Assembly (NCBI GenBank): GCA_937928555.1
Contig: CALFWR010000014.1
Coordinates: 1-64,000 of the forward strand
Length of the DNA stretch: 64,000 nucleotides
Direction: 5' to 3'
Source: an uncultured Pirellulaceae bacterium
Lineage (GTDB): Bacteria; Planctomycetota; Planctomycetia; Pirellulales; Pirellulaceae
The notes below the pieces were generated by a model that was given only the letters and a program-made list of their open reading frames with translations, had not been told where the DNA came from and searched no databases. The translations under genes and the position numbers were made by a program. Below, one piece after another: positions 36,708 to 45,285 of this stretch (positions are counted from its first letter, which is position 1; each line of letters begins with the position of its first letter).

Positions 36708-37055
36708 ATGGCTTTTGAATCATCCATTCGCTACGCGAAAATCAGTCCTCGCAAGGTGCGTCCTTTGGCGAACCTTATCCGGGGGCAGTACGTCGACGAC
36801 GCCCTGGACATCCTTCGTTACCAGCCCCACCGTGGTGCTCGAATGTTGGAGAAGACCATCAAGGCAGCTTTGGCGAACGCACAGGATCCGGAGCAGAATC
36901 CGGGTCGGATTGTTGACGAAAAGGACTTGGTGGTGTCGGAGGCTCTGGTCGATGGCGGCCCCATGTTCAAACGAGTTCGTCCCCGCGCCCGTGGCATGGC
37001 GATGATGATCCTCAAGCGTCAATCGCACATCAAAGTAAAGTTGGAAGAAGTTTAA
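36708..37055 (+). CDS. rplV: 50S ribosomal protein L22
   Basis: 115 aa. IRYAKISPRKVRPLANLIRG and the tunnel-loop region ending RVRPRARGMAMMILKRQSHIKVKL are diagnostic. It begins nine bases after rpsS. Confidence 0.98.
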   Translation: MAFESSIRYAKISPRKVRPLANLIRGQYVDDALDILRYQPHRGARMLEKTIKAALANAQDPEQNPGRIVDEKDLVVSEALVDGGPMFKRVRPRARGMAMMILKRQSHIKVKLEEV

Positions 37056-37125
37056 GCCGTCCGTAGCCGGCATCTGCCGGGACGCCCTTTGGGTGTAACT
37101 ACCAAGCTCAAATCGAGAACAAATC

Positions 37126-37833
37126 ATGGGTCAAAAAGTCAATCCAGTAGCTTTCCGTACCGGCGTCATGGAGACATGGAAGAGTCGCTGGTACGCGTCA
37201 AAGAACGAATTCGCTGACTTCCTTCTGGAAGACAAAAAGATTCGGGATTTTGTGGCAAAGCACCCAACTCAAAACTACAAGGCCGCCGGCATCGACAAAA
37301 TCGAGATCGAGCGAACACGTGACGAGGTTAAGGTGACCCTGTTTGTGGCTCGTCCCGGTTTGATCATCGGCAAAAAAGGTCAGGAAGTCGAACGGCTTCA
37401 AAACGAAATTCAGAATCTGGTCGGTCGCCGAATCAATCTGAAGATTGAAGAAGTATCCCGCCCAGATCTGCAGGCTCAGCTTGTCGCTGAGAAAATTGCG
37501 GAGCAACTTTCCAGACGCGCCAGTTTCCGTCGCACGATGAAGCGGGCCGCTGAGGAAAGCATGGATGCGGGAGCCAAGGGGATCAAGATCCAGTTGGCTG
37601 GACGATTGGGCGGTGCCGAGATGGCTCGCCGGGAAAAACACATTACTGGTTCGATTCCACTGAGCACACTTCGTGCAAAGATCAATTATGGCTTTACCGA
37701 AGCGTTGACCGCTCAGGGCCACATTGGCGTTCAGGTTTGGATCAATCAGGGTAACTACGGAGAAGAAGACAATGGCGCAGATGCCAAGACGGGTCAAACA
37801 CCGAAAGGTCCAAAGAGGTCATATAAAAGGTAA
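37126..37833 (+). CDS. rpsC: 30S ribosomal protein S3
   Basis: 235 aa. The KH domain shows ARPGLIIGKKGQEVERLQNEI; the C-terminal domain includes GRLGGAEMARREKHITGSIPLSTLRAKINYGF and VWINQGNYG. The last ~20 residues, beyond the normal core, are written in a region that also encodes the first 20 residues of L16 in another frame. Confidence 0.98.
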   Translation: MGQKVNPVAFRTGVMETWKSRWYASKNEFADFLLEDKKIRDFVAKHPTQNYKAAGIDKIEIERTRDEVKVTLFVARPGLIIGKKGQEVERLQNEIQNLVGRRINLKIEEVSRPDLQAQLVAEKIAEQLSRRASFRRTMKRAAEESMDAGAKGIKIQLAGRLGGAEMARREKHITGSIPLSTLRAKINYGFTEALTAQGHIGVQVWINQGNYGEEDNGADAKTGQTPKGPKRSYKR

Positions 37834-38188
37834 TGCGACCCGGGGCAACAAAGTTGTCTTTGGGGACTATGGCCTTCAGGCCCTTGATCCAGGTTGGCTC
37901 AAGGCGCAGACCATCGAAGCTGGACGTATCGCGGCTCAACAATATATTCGCGGCGAAGGTAAACTCTACATTCGCGTATTCCCGCACCGGTCGATCACTT
38001 CGACTCCGCTGGAGACGCGCATGGGTAAAGGTAAGGGTGAACCTGAGTACTGGGTGGCTACTATCAAGCCCGGCACGATCCTTTATGAGATCGGCGGGGT
38101 GACCGAACAGCAGGCAAAAATCTGTTTTGCCCGCCTCGCTCACAAGATGCCGTTCAAAGTTCGTATGGTAAAACGACTTCCAATGTAA
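37772..38188 (+). CDS. rplP: 50S ribosomal protein L16
   Basis: 138 aa from the ATG at 37772, which has GGAG nine bases upstream; an alternative ATG lies at 37781. PRRVKHRKVQRGHIKGNATRGNKV, RVFPHRSITSTPLETRMGKGKGEPEYWVA and GGVTEQQAKICFARLAHKMPFKVR are canonical. The start lies 62 bases inside rpsC, in a different frame. Confidence 0.97.
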   Translation: MAQMPRRVKHRKVQRGHIKGNATRGNKVVFGDYGLQALDPGWLKAQTIEAGRIAAQQYIRGEGKLYIRVFPHRSITSTPLETRMGKGKGEPEYWVATIKPGTILYEIGGVTEQQAKICFARLAHKMPFKVRMVKRLPM

Positions 38189-38254
38189 GTGTGCTGTGGT
38201 TTGGAAACTGTTCCGGCCACAGCCAAAAAGGGATAACAGTCAAAGAGACAAATC

Positions 38255-38485
38255 ATGACCAGCATGAACGACATTCGTGACATGGACGAAGAGCAGATGG
38301 ACGCCACTCTCAAGGAGTGCTATCAGGATCTGTTTCGTCTGAAGGTCAAAGCTCAGACCGACCGTCTGGACCAGCCTTCGGAGTTGATGCGGAATCGCAA
38401 GCTCATCGCACGTATTAAGACCGTTCAGTCCGAACGTCGGATTGCTGCCGCCAAAGCGGAAAAAGCCGCGCCGGCCGACGCGTAA
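38255..38485 (+). CDS. rpmC: 50S ribosomal protein L29
   Basis: 76 aa helical hairpin protein. MNDIRDMDEEQMDATLKECYQDLFRLKVKAQTDRLDQPSELMRNRKLIARIKTV fits L29. Translation could also start at the Met four codons in. The short Ala/Lys tail is unremarkable. Confidence 0.95.
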   Translation: MTSMNDIRDMDEEQMDATLKECYQDLFRLKVKAQTDRLDQPSELMRNRKLIARIKTVQSERRIAAAKAEKAAPADA

Positions 38486-38512
38486 CAGAACACTTTTGAG
38501 ACAGGTAACGAA

Positions 38513-38935
38513 ATGCCAAAACGAGTTTTGATTGGTCGCGTCAAAAGCGACAAGATGAACAAGACGCGCGTGGTTGAAATTCCACGTACGGTCAAGCATC
38601 CGAAGTACGGCAAGTACTATCGCGATCGGACCACTTGTTACGTCCACGACGAGAACAATGAATCCAACGAAGGCGACACCGTTCAGATCGTCGAAGCCGC
38701 ACCGACGTCAAAAAAGAAGCGTTGGCAGTTGGTAAAGGTGATCGAAAAGAGTAACGCGGTTGACGTCGTCGCGATGCGTGCGGCGCGGAAACAAAAAGAA
38801 ATTGAACGGCAGGAAATGGAGGGCGGCAAGCCCGCCGAAGTGGCTGTCGCGACCGCACCGGCGGTGACTGAAGAAGCAACCGCCCCCGAGGCACCTGCTC
38901 CGGCTCCCGAAACGACCGAGCAACCCACTGAGTAG
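38513..38935 (+). CDS. rpsQ: 30S ribosomal protein S17 with long C-terminal extension
   Basis: 140 aa, compared with ~85 usually. The first ~85 residues are S17 (RVLIGRVKSDKMNKTRVVEI, then HPKYGKYYRDRTTCYVHDENN, then GDTVQIVEAAPTSKKKRW). The remaining ~55 residues are an Ala/Glu/Pro-rich, probably disordered tail ending EATAPEAPAPAPETTEQPTE. Such tails are unusual; the function is unknown. Confidence 0.95.
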   Translation: MPKRVLIGRVKSDKMNKTRVVEIPRTVKHPKYGKYYRDRTTCYVHDENNESNEGDTVQIVEAAPTSKKKRWQLVKVIEKSNAVDVVAMRAARKQKEIERQEMEGGKPAEVAVATAPAVTEEATAPEAPAPAPETTEQPTE

Positions 38936-39000
38936 GACCGGGCACTGCCCAACAGAGATAAGTCGACAAAGGTTCGACCTACCCAATCAGGCGAAGAAAA

Positions 39001-39369
39001 ATGATTCAACAGGAAACAAGATTACAGGTCGCAGACAACACTGGAGCGCGTGAGATCATGTGCATCAAGGTGCTTGGTGGTTCCCGTCGGCGAACCGCAG
39101 GGCTTGGTGACATCATCGTTTGCAGTGTCAAAAGCGTGATTCCCGGCAGCGACGTGAAGAAAAAGTCGATCGTCAAAGCCGTCATCGTGCGAACGAAAAA
39201 GGAAGCCCGCCGGGCCGATGGTTCCTATATTCGCTTTGACTCCAATGCAGCTGTACTGATCGATAACGACAAGAACCCACGCGGCACTCGCATTTTTGGT
39301 GCGGTCGCTCGTGAGCTTCGTGAGAAGAATTTCATGAAGATCGTCAGCCTCGCCAGTGAAGTGATTTAA
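39001..39369 (+). CDS. rplN: 50S ribosomal protein L14
   Basis: 122 aa. [31 protein letters not shown] and [28 protein letters not shown] are complete family ends. Normally rplX follows; here the next gene is rplE. Confidence 0.98.
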   Translation: MIQQETRLQVADNTGAREIMCIKVLGGSRRRTAGLGDIIVCSVKSVIPGSDVKKKSIVKAVIVRTKKEARRADGSYIRFDSNAAVLIDNDKNPRGTRIFGAVARELREKNFMKIVSLASEVI

Positions 39370-39431
39370 GAAATATAAGTAACCCAGCAATGTCCGGGTC
39401 TATTTGCGACCTTCATGACACGGGAAAACAA

Positions 39432-40001
39432 ATGACAACTCCAAGACTTAAAACCAAGTACAACACTGAGATCCTGCCATCTCTCAAGGAAGTCTGCGGT
39501 CGAAAAAATCGGCTTTCACTTCCAAAGCTTGAGAAGATCGTGATCAACATGGGAGTGGGCGAAGCCGTTCAGGACAAAAAGAACCTGATTGACGCCCGTG
39601 AAGCTCTTGGTTTGATCGCCGGTCAACGGCCAGTAGCGACTTTGGCTCGCAAATCGATCGCGAACTTTCGTCTTCGCGAAGGCCAAGCGATCGGCTGCAA
39701 AGTGACGCTGCGTGGGGATCGGATGTTCGAATTCATGGATCGTCTGTTTGCCTTGGTCCTGCCTCGCGTGCGTGACTTTCGCGGCGTCAGCAGCAAAGCA
39801 TTTGACGGTCGGGGCAACTACAGTCTTGGGCTCAATGAGTACTTGGTTTTTCCGGAACTCAACCCCGATAAATTTACTCGCCGTCAGGGAATGAACATCG
39901 TGTTTGTCACCTCGGCGGAATCCGACGAGGAAGGTCGCGAACTGTTGAAGCAGTTCGGGATGCCCTTCAAGGAAAACAAGGCAGCCGAGGCTGCATCGTA
40001 G
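39432..40001 (+). CDS. rplE: 50S ribosomal protein L5
   Basis: 189 aa from the ATG at 39432 ([21 protein letters not shown]); the ORF track starts 14 codons earlier. [42 protein letters not shown] and [29 protein letters not shown] are typical. Only 62 bases separate it from rplN, too few for rplX. Confidence 0.97.
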   Translation: MTTPRLKTKYNTEILPSLKEVCGRKNRLSLPKLEKIVINMGVGEAVQDKKNLIDAREALGLIAGQRPVATLARKSIANFRLREGQAIGCKVTLRGDRMFEFMDRLFALVLPRVRDFRGVSSKAFDGRGNYSLGLNEYLVFPELNPDKFTRRQGMNIVFVTSAESDEEGRELLKQFGMPFKENKAAEAAS

Positions 40002-40069
40002 AACTGTTTGAAGGTGTGTGGCGGCGTGTATCGCCATGCAAACCACTTACGAATTAAAAAGGTTAACTT

Positions 40070-40255
40070 GTGGCTCGAAAAGCAAAGATCGCCAAAGCGA
40101 ATCGAAAACCGAAGTATCCCACCCGTCAGGAGCGGCGCTGCAAACTCTGCGGTCGTCCCCGAGCGGTTTACCGCAAGTTCGGCATTTGCCGAATCTGCTT
40201 TCGTAATCTGGCCGATCGCGGCTTGATTCCCGGCGTCCGCAAGTCCAGTTGGTAG
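40070..40255 (+). CDS. rpsN: 30S ribosomal protein S14, zinc type (type Z)
   Basis: 61 aa from [23 protein letters not shown] supplies the four zinc ligands of the short S14 form. The C-terminus [15 protein letters not shown] is typical. Confidence 0.97.
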   Translation: MARKAKIAKANRKPKYPTRQERRCKLCGRPRAVYRKFGICRICFRNLADRGLIPGVRKSSW

Positions 40256-40273
40256 TGAACGAGGAACATCATC

Positions 40274-40669
40274 ATGATGACTGACCCTATTGCTGACATG
40301 CTTACCCGCATTCGTAACGCTGTCAGCGTTGAGAGACCAACTGTTGAAATGCCCATTTCAAAGGTCAAAATTGGCGTAGCGGAAGTGCTCAAGCGTGAAG
40401 GCTATATCTGGGATTGGAAAGCGGAAGAAGCCGAACCGATCGGCCAACTCCACATCGATCTCAAGTACGGCAACTCCGGTGAAAAAGTCATTCGCAGAAT
40501 CAAGCGAGTGAGCAAACCCGGATGTCGTGTGTATTCAAAATCCAAGGATCTTCGTCCGGTGCTTAACGGCATGGGCATCGCGATCCTGAGTACTTCCCAA
40601 GGCCTGATGAGCGACCGTGAGTGTCGTCAGCAGAAGGTCGGCGGCGAAGTCCTTTGCGAAGTCTGGTAG
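40274..40669 (+). CDS. rpsH: 30S ribosomal protein S8
   Basis: 131 aa. [26 protein letters not shown] and the C-terminal [33 protein letters not shown], where the end contacts 16S rRNA helix 21. A second ATG one codon in is also possible. Confidence 0.98.
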   Translation: MMTDPIADMLTRIRNAVSVERPTVEMPISKVKIGVAEVLKREGYIWDWKAEEAEPIGQLHIDLKYGNSGEKVIRRIKRVSKPGCRVYSKSKDLRPVLNGMGIAILSTSQGLMSDRECRQQKVGGEVLCEVW

Positions 40670-40738
40670 GAAAATCGAGTTCGTAGTTATCCGCTACCGG
40701 GACTAGCTACTGGGATTACACAAACGGAAAGCAAAACA

Positions 40739-41284
40739 ATGTCACGACTTGGTAAAAAACCTGTTGCCATCCTCGACGGCGTGAAAGTTAGCGTGGCTAA
40801 CGGATCGTTGAACGTGGAAGGTCCGGCTGGAAAGCTTGATTACATGCTCCGCCCGGAAGTCGATGTGCAGGTCGACGAAGAAACAAAATCCGCTTTGGTC
40901 ACCCGCAAAGGCGACGATCGCATTTCCAAAGCCATGCACGGACTGACCCGTGCATTGCTGGCCAACATGATTGTTGGTTGCAAGGAAGGCTACGAAAAGA
41001 ACCTTGAGCTTCAGGGAGTCGGTTACGTCTGCAACCTCAAAGGAACAACTCTTTCGCTTCGCGTTGGTTTGGCCAACGAGTTGAAAAAAGAAGTTCCCGA
41101 AGGTCTGGATGTAACCTGTCCTGATCAGACACACATCAAAGTTCGCGGGTGTGACAAGCAAAAAGTTGGTCAGTTCGCGGCCGAAGTTCGAGCCCTTCGC
41201 AAACCCGAGCCTTACAAGGGCAAGGGGATTCGTTATGTCGGCGAGTACGTGAAGATCAAACCTGGTAAGGCGGCTCAGAAGTAG
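40739..41284 (+). CDS. rplF: 50S ribosomal protein L6
   Basis: 181 aa. MSRLGKKPVAILDGVKV, NMIVGCKEGYEKNLELQGVGY and the C-terminal RKPEPYKGKGIRYVGEYVKIKPGKAAQK are the standard L6 motifs. Seventy bases separate it from rpsH. Confidence 0.98.
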   Translation: MSRLGKKPVAILDGVKVSVANGSLNVEGPAGKLDYMLRPEVDVQVDEETKSALVTRKGDDRISKAMHGLTRALLANMIVGCKEGYEKNLELQGVGYVCNLKGTTLSLRVGLANELKKEVPEGLDVTCPDQTHIKVRGCDKQKVGQFAAEVRALRKPEPYKGKGIRYVGEYVKIKPGKAAQK

Positions 41285-41367
41285 CGCTGAACTAAAAGTA
41301 CTGATTGAGCAATTAACACAAATGTTGGCAACCTGGATGGAAGCCAGCGCAGAAGTGAGACAGTCCG

Positions 41368-41736
41368 GTGAAACATCAAAAATCACTCAACAAACAACGT
41401 TGGCGTCGCACCAACCGGGTACGCAAAAATATCCGGGGCACTGCCGATCGCCCGCGCCTTTCTGTGCATCGCACCAACAAGCATATTTATTGCCAGTTGA
41501 TCGATGACGAGTTGGGCAAAACTTTGTGCTCAGCCAGCACACGCGACACGGAGCTCGCGGCAAAAATTGCCAACGGCGGCAACTGCGAAGCTGCTAAAGT
41601 CATTGGCGAGGCTCTCGCGGCGAAAGCTGTCGCTGCGGGTGTCAAGCAGGCGAAATTTGATCGAGGTCGATTCAAGTTTCATGGACGAGTGGCTGAGTTG
41701 GCAAAGGCAGTCCGCGAAGGCGGCGTAGAACTTTAA
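41368..41736 (+). CDS. rplR: 50S ribosomal protein L18
   Basis: 122 aa from a GTG at 41368. RPRLSVHRTNKHIYCQLIDD and FDRGRFKFHGRVAELAKAVREGGVEL fit L18, the 5S rRNA-binding protein. Confidence 0.97.
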   Translation: MKHQKSLNKQRWRRTNRVRKNIRGTADRPRLSVHRTNKHIYCQLIDDELGKTLCSASTRDTELAAKIANGGNCEAAKVIGEALAAKAVAAGVKQAKFDRGRFKFHGRVAELAKAVREGGVEL

Positions 41737-41764
41737 TTGAACCCCATTTGGGTACGAGGATATC

Positions 41765-42265
41765 GTGGCTAAGAAGCAACGCGAAGACAGAGACAAAAAA
41801 GACTCCGGCATGATCGAACGGACGGTCAAGATCAAGCGCTGTGCCGCTGTGGTCAAAGGCGGTCGTCGATTCAGCTTTGCTGCGATGGTCGTCTGCGGCG
41901 ATGGCAAAGGCAAAGTTGGCTGGGGCTACGGCAAAGCTAACGAAGTTCAGCCATCGGTCGAAAAGGCCAACAAGCAGGCGATACGAAGCCTTGTGAAGGT
42001 GCCCATGGTTGATGGTGCACTTCCTCATCGCGTCGACGGTCGCTACGGCGCGGCCCGCGTGGTGCTGCTTCCGGCCGGGCCCGGTACTGGAATCATCGCC
42101 GGTTCTGCTGTTCGTGCCGTTTGCGAAGCAGCCGGTGTAAAAAACATTCTGACCAAGAGCTTTGGCAGCAACAATCCTGTCACTCTGGTCAAAGCAACCA
42201 TTGACGCCTTGCAAAGCGTTCGCACCAAAGAAGACGTAGAGCGTCTGCGAGGAGTGGAACTGTGA
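41765..42265 (+). CDS. rpsE: 30S ribosomal protein S5
   Basis: 166 aa from [44 protein letters not shown] and [32 protein letters not shown] are diagnostic. Its stop overlaps the rplO start by four bases (GTGA). Confidence 0.98.
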   Translation: MAKKQREDRDKKDSGMIERTVKIKRCAAVVKGGRRFSFAAMVVCGDGKGKVGWGYGKANEVQPSVEKANKQAIRSLVKVPMVDGALPHRVDGRYGAARVVLLPAGPGTGIIAGSAVRAVCEAAGVKNILTKSFGSNNPVTLVKATIDALQSVRTKEDVERLRGVEL

Positions 42266-42768
42266 AAATTCATGACGTAAACGAAGGTATCAACAAGTTC
42301 AAGAAGCGAAAGCGGATTGGACGTGGTACCGGATCTGGCTTGGGCAAGACTTCGGGTCGCGGCCACAAAGGTCAAAAATCGCGAAGCGGTTTCTCGCAGC
42401 ACCCGACGTTTCAGGGTGGTGCAATGCCGATGATTCGACGCGTCGCCAAGCGTGGCTTCAACAACAAGTGGGCCAAGAAAATCGGCGAAGTCAACCTTTG
42501 GGAACTAGAAGCCAATTTTGACGCCGGCGCCGAAGTGACACCGGAATTGCTCAAAAAGCGAAACCTGTGCAACTACCGCTTCGACGAATTGAAAGTCCTC
42601 GGCAAAGGCGAGCTCAAGAAAAAGTTGACCGTGACGGCTCATCGGTTCAGCAAATCGGCTCGCGAAGCGATCGAAAAGGCGGGCGGGACCTGCGTGGTTT
42701 TGGAAACTGCCAAACCAGTGATCAAGAACAAAATGGGTTCTGCCAAGGCGGCTGCCGCAAAGGCCTAG
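42262..42768 (+). CDS. rplO: 50S ribosomal protein L15
   Basis: 168 aa from GTG in the GTGA overlap with rpsE, so translation is probably coupled. [30 protein letters not shown] is the glycine-rich rRNA-binding N-terminus. rpmD, which often lies between rpsE and rplO, is absent. Confidence 0.97.
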   Translation: MKIHDVNEGINKFKKRKRIGRGTGSGLGKTSGRGHKGQKSRSGFSQHPTFQGGAMPMIRRVAKRGFNNKWAKKIGEVNLWELEANFDAGAEVTPELLKKRNLCNYRFDELKVLGKGELKKKLTVTAHRFSKSAREAIEKAGGTCVVLETAKPVIKNKMGSAKAAAAKA

Positions 42769-43187
42769 TCCTAGCATGAATTCAGCGATTGGCGCAGCCC
42801 TGCACGTTGCTGCGGGGGTTTGCTTGCAGGGTTGACTGGACTTGCAACGCGTCAGATGGGCCGTTCTGCGATCTGGCGATGGCCCCTTGATTTACCTGCC
42901 TTTACCTGCCTTTTGGCAACTGGCCCGCCAGCTTGAGCCAATCAGGACATTTGCACGTGTTGTTCTGAGGGTCGTAAAATTCGTTTGGCACCAAGTTTGC
43001 TTTTCCTTGTTTGGAAACCGGCTTCTGCTGCCAATCTGTCTTGAAGAAAACTGCGGAAGCAACGACAATCCCCGGTTGAGGCAACGTGCCACTTTGTCGG
43101 CGAAACACTCGCCAACTGTCGGAACTCGGATCCTGTAATCCCCTTTGTTAACGCGAACAGATAGTCGCGAAACCCAAGGCAAAACCC
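42769..43187. other. Gap between rplO and secY
   Basis: 419 bases. A 7-bp inverted repeat (CCCTGCA...TGCAGGG, 42798-42831) could attenuate transcription between the ribosomal genes and secY. A minus-strand ORF (42902-43108, 68 aa) has no family I recognise. Nothing else is supported. Confidence 0.45.
42798..42831. terminator. Weak hairpin after rplO
   Basis: CCCTGCA and TGCAGGG are perfect complements with a 20-base loop, 30 bases after rplO. No T-run follows, so it may be an attenuator or only a chance repeat. Confidence 0.3.
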
Positions 43188-44591
43188 ATGCTGGAAAAGC
43201 TTCGAATCATCTTCACGATCCCTGATCTTCGGTACAAGATTTTGCTGACGCTTGGTCTGTTGGCTGTCTATCGCATTGGTTGGCAGATCCCGCTACCGAT
43301 CATCGATCAGGCGCAGGTGTCGCAGTTCGCTCAAAACATGGAAGGCAGTACGCTGGGAGGCTTTCTGAGCAAGGTCTCCGTTTTCAGCGCCAGCCAGTTG
43401 ACCAATGCGACGATCTTCGGACTGGGCATCATGCCCTACATTTCGGCATCGATTATTCTTCAGCTGATGGGGACGGTTTACAAACCGCTCGAGGAATTGA
43501 AGAAAGAAGGAGAAGCCGGCCGCAAGAAGATTACAGAATACACTCGCTACCTGACGCTGGTTCTTTGCCTCCTGCAAAGCTACCTGTATCTGAAATTCAT
43601 CCTGATGGGGGCCAACGTCGAAGGCAACCTGATCGACAACAGCTTTGAGGCTGGAGGCGGGTTAGGGTTCTTTTGGCAAGCCATCGCAATTCTGGTCATG
43701 ACCGGGGGAAGCATCTTCCTGATGTGGTTGGGTGAGCAGATCGACGAATACGGGATCGGTAACGGAATCTCCCTGTTGATCATGGCGGGTATCGTGGCTC
43801 AGATGCCGGGTGCTCTGTTTGGCTTGCTGGCCAATGTTTCGATGAAGCTTGAGGGTCTCAACTACGGCGGAACCATCGGCTTGGAAAAGATCCTGCTACT
43901 GATCATGATCTTTGTCGGGGTCGTTGCCGGGGTAGTGTTTATCACCCTCGCACAGCGGCGTATCCCGACGCAAAGCGCAAAACATGTTCGCGGTCGCAAA
44001 GTCTACGGCGGAACCCGTCAGTACATGCCGCTGCGAATCAATCAGGCCGGCGTGATGCCGATCATCTTCGCCCAGTCGCTGCTGATGCTTCCACCGGTTT
44101 TGTTTGTCGCGATTGGCAAGTCATTCGGTGGCGGCGCTGAAAGCACTGGCTTTTGGCGATTCCTGTCCCAGTTAATCATTAACTTCGGCAACACGCTGCA
44201 GGATTACTCATCCATGCTGTACGTCCTTGTGTACATCGCGATGATCTACTTCTTCTGTTACTTCTGGACCGCGATTACTTTCAACCCGAAAGAGATCTCG
44301 GACAACCTCAAGGACAGTGGAACGTTTATTCCCGGCTATCGTCCGGGTCGCCGAACCGAGGATTACCTCGAAAAAGTGCTCGAGCGGATCACTTACGTGG
44401 GTGCCGGGTTCCTTTCGCTGATCGCGATCGTGCCGACAATCATCACCGAAACACTCAGTGTCGACTACATGGTCGCCAGTTTCTACGGTGGTACGGGCCT
44501 CCTGATCGCCGTGAGCGTTGCCTTTGACCTTGTTCAGAAAATCGACAGTCACTTGGTGATGCGGAACTTCAGCGGACTGCTGGAAGAGTAA
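43188..44591 (+). CDS. secY: Protein translocase subunit SecY
   Basis: 467 aa inner-membrane channel of the Sec pathway, with about ten membrane helices (for example IPLPIIDQAQVSQ..., then IFGLGIMPYISASIILQLM). GIGNGISLLIMAGIVAQMPG and SLIAIVPTIITETLSVDYMVASFYGGTGLLIAVSVAFD match the family. No adk, map, infA or rpmJ follows, unlike many spc operons. Confidence 0.98.
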   Translation: MLEKLRIIFTIPDLRYKILLTLGLLAVYRIGWQIPLPIIDQAQVSQFAQNMEGSTLGGFLSKVSVFSASQLTNATIFGLGIMPYISASIILQLMGTVYKPLEELKKEGEAGRKKITEYTRYLTLVLCLLQSYLYLKFILMGANVEGNLIDNSFEAGGGLGFFWQAIAILVMTGGSIFLMWLGEQIDEYGIGNGISLLIMAGIVAQMPGALFGLLANVSMKLEGLNYGGTIGLEKILLLIMIFVGVVAGVVFITLAQRRIPTQSAKHVRGRKVYGGTRQYMPLRINQAGVMPIIFAQSLLMLPPVLFVAIGKSFGGGAESTGFWRFLSQLIINFGNTLQDYSSMLYVLVYIAMIYFFCYFWTAITFNPKEISDNLKDSGTFIPGYRPGRRTEDYLEKVLERITYVGAGFLSLIAIVPTIITETLSVDYMVASFYGGTGLLIAVSVAFDLVQKIDSHLVMRNFSGLLEE

Positions 44592-44773
44592 CAATGCTGC
44601 CGGGCTGGTGCTCGTTCGACTGCCTCGCGCCCGCTTCATTAGCTTGTATTTAATCTGGACCGGAACTATTTACGACGTGAGTAATCCGGGCTGAATTTTG
44701 CAGAAATTATCGCAAAGCTTTCGCTGGTTCCAGGGAAGAGTTTGGCGGTACAAATGCATAAATCGGTGATGCC

Positions 44774-45226
44774 ATGTTTGGATTTCTCGCTCCCGCTCGC
44801 CAACACCGCGAATATCGACAGGTTTACGCTGCCTATTGTTCACATCAGCGGCAACACTACGGAAGCCTCGCGTCGATCTTCACCAGCTACGAGGCTAGTT
44901 TATGTGAATCGGGATTCGACGGATGCGACTGCAACGACGGTTTCTCAAGCTGCCTGAACGGTTGTGGCCACGAATGTGGCATCGGAGTTTGCGACTGTTG
45001 CGTTGGGACAGAAAAGAATCAGGATCAAAAGGAGAGCCTCTCCGAAGCAGATCCGCTGATTGGCAGCGTCGCCGAGGCCGTGTCGCCACTTGTCCCCACC
45101 GGATATCTCCTCGTTGATGGCAAAGAGGTTCCCGTCCAAATCGAAAGCGGCTCGGCAAAAGCCGGCGAGAAGGTCGTTATCCTGCGTCGGGGAAGTTTTG
45201 GCTACGTTGTCGGTCGACCCGATTAG
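44774..45226 (+). CDS. Cys-rich N-terminal domain fused to an NfeD-like OB domain
   Basis: 150 aa. Residues 1-45 (MFGFLAPARQHREYRQVYAAYCSHQ...) resemble the start of DUF5685-type proteins. Ten Cys occur within the first 76 residues (C22, 44, 51, 53, 60, 64, 68, 73, 75, 76), suggesting metal binding. From residue ~92, LIGSVAEAVSPLVPTGYLLVDGKEVPVQIESGS...VVILRRGSFGYVVGRP reads like the OB-fold domain of NfeD, but without the usual membrane helices. I know no named family with this pairing. There is no signal peptide. It lies alone, downstream of secY. Confidence 0.65.
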   Translation: MFGFLAPARQHREYRQVYAAYCSHQRQHYGSLASIFTSYEASLCESGFDGCDCNDGFSSCLNGCGHECGIGVCDCCVGTEKNQDQKESLSEADPLIGSVAEAVSPLVPTGYLLVDGKEVPVQIESGSAKAGEKVVILRRGSFGYVVGRPD

Positions 45227-45285
45227 CCGGAATCACAGGATCGCATCACGATGCATTCGACGAACCCGCGGACGGCCGAGCAACA

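Noticed and set aside
44670-44690. ACGACGTGAGTAATCCGGG after secY, like one end of the mobile repeat
   Set aside because: Only a partial match to the tip and no interior or second end nearby; not enough for a solo copy.
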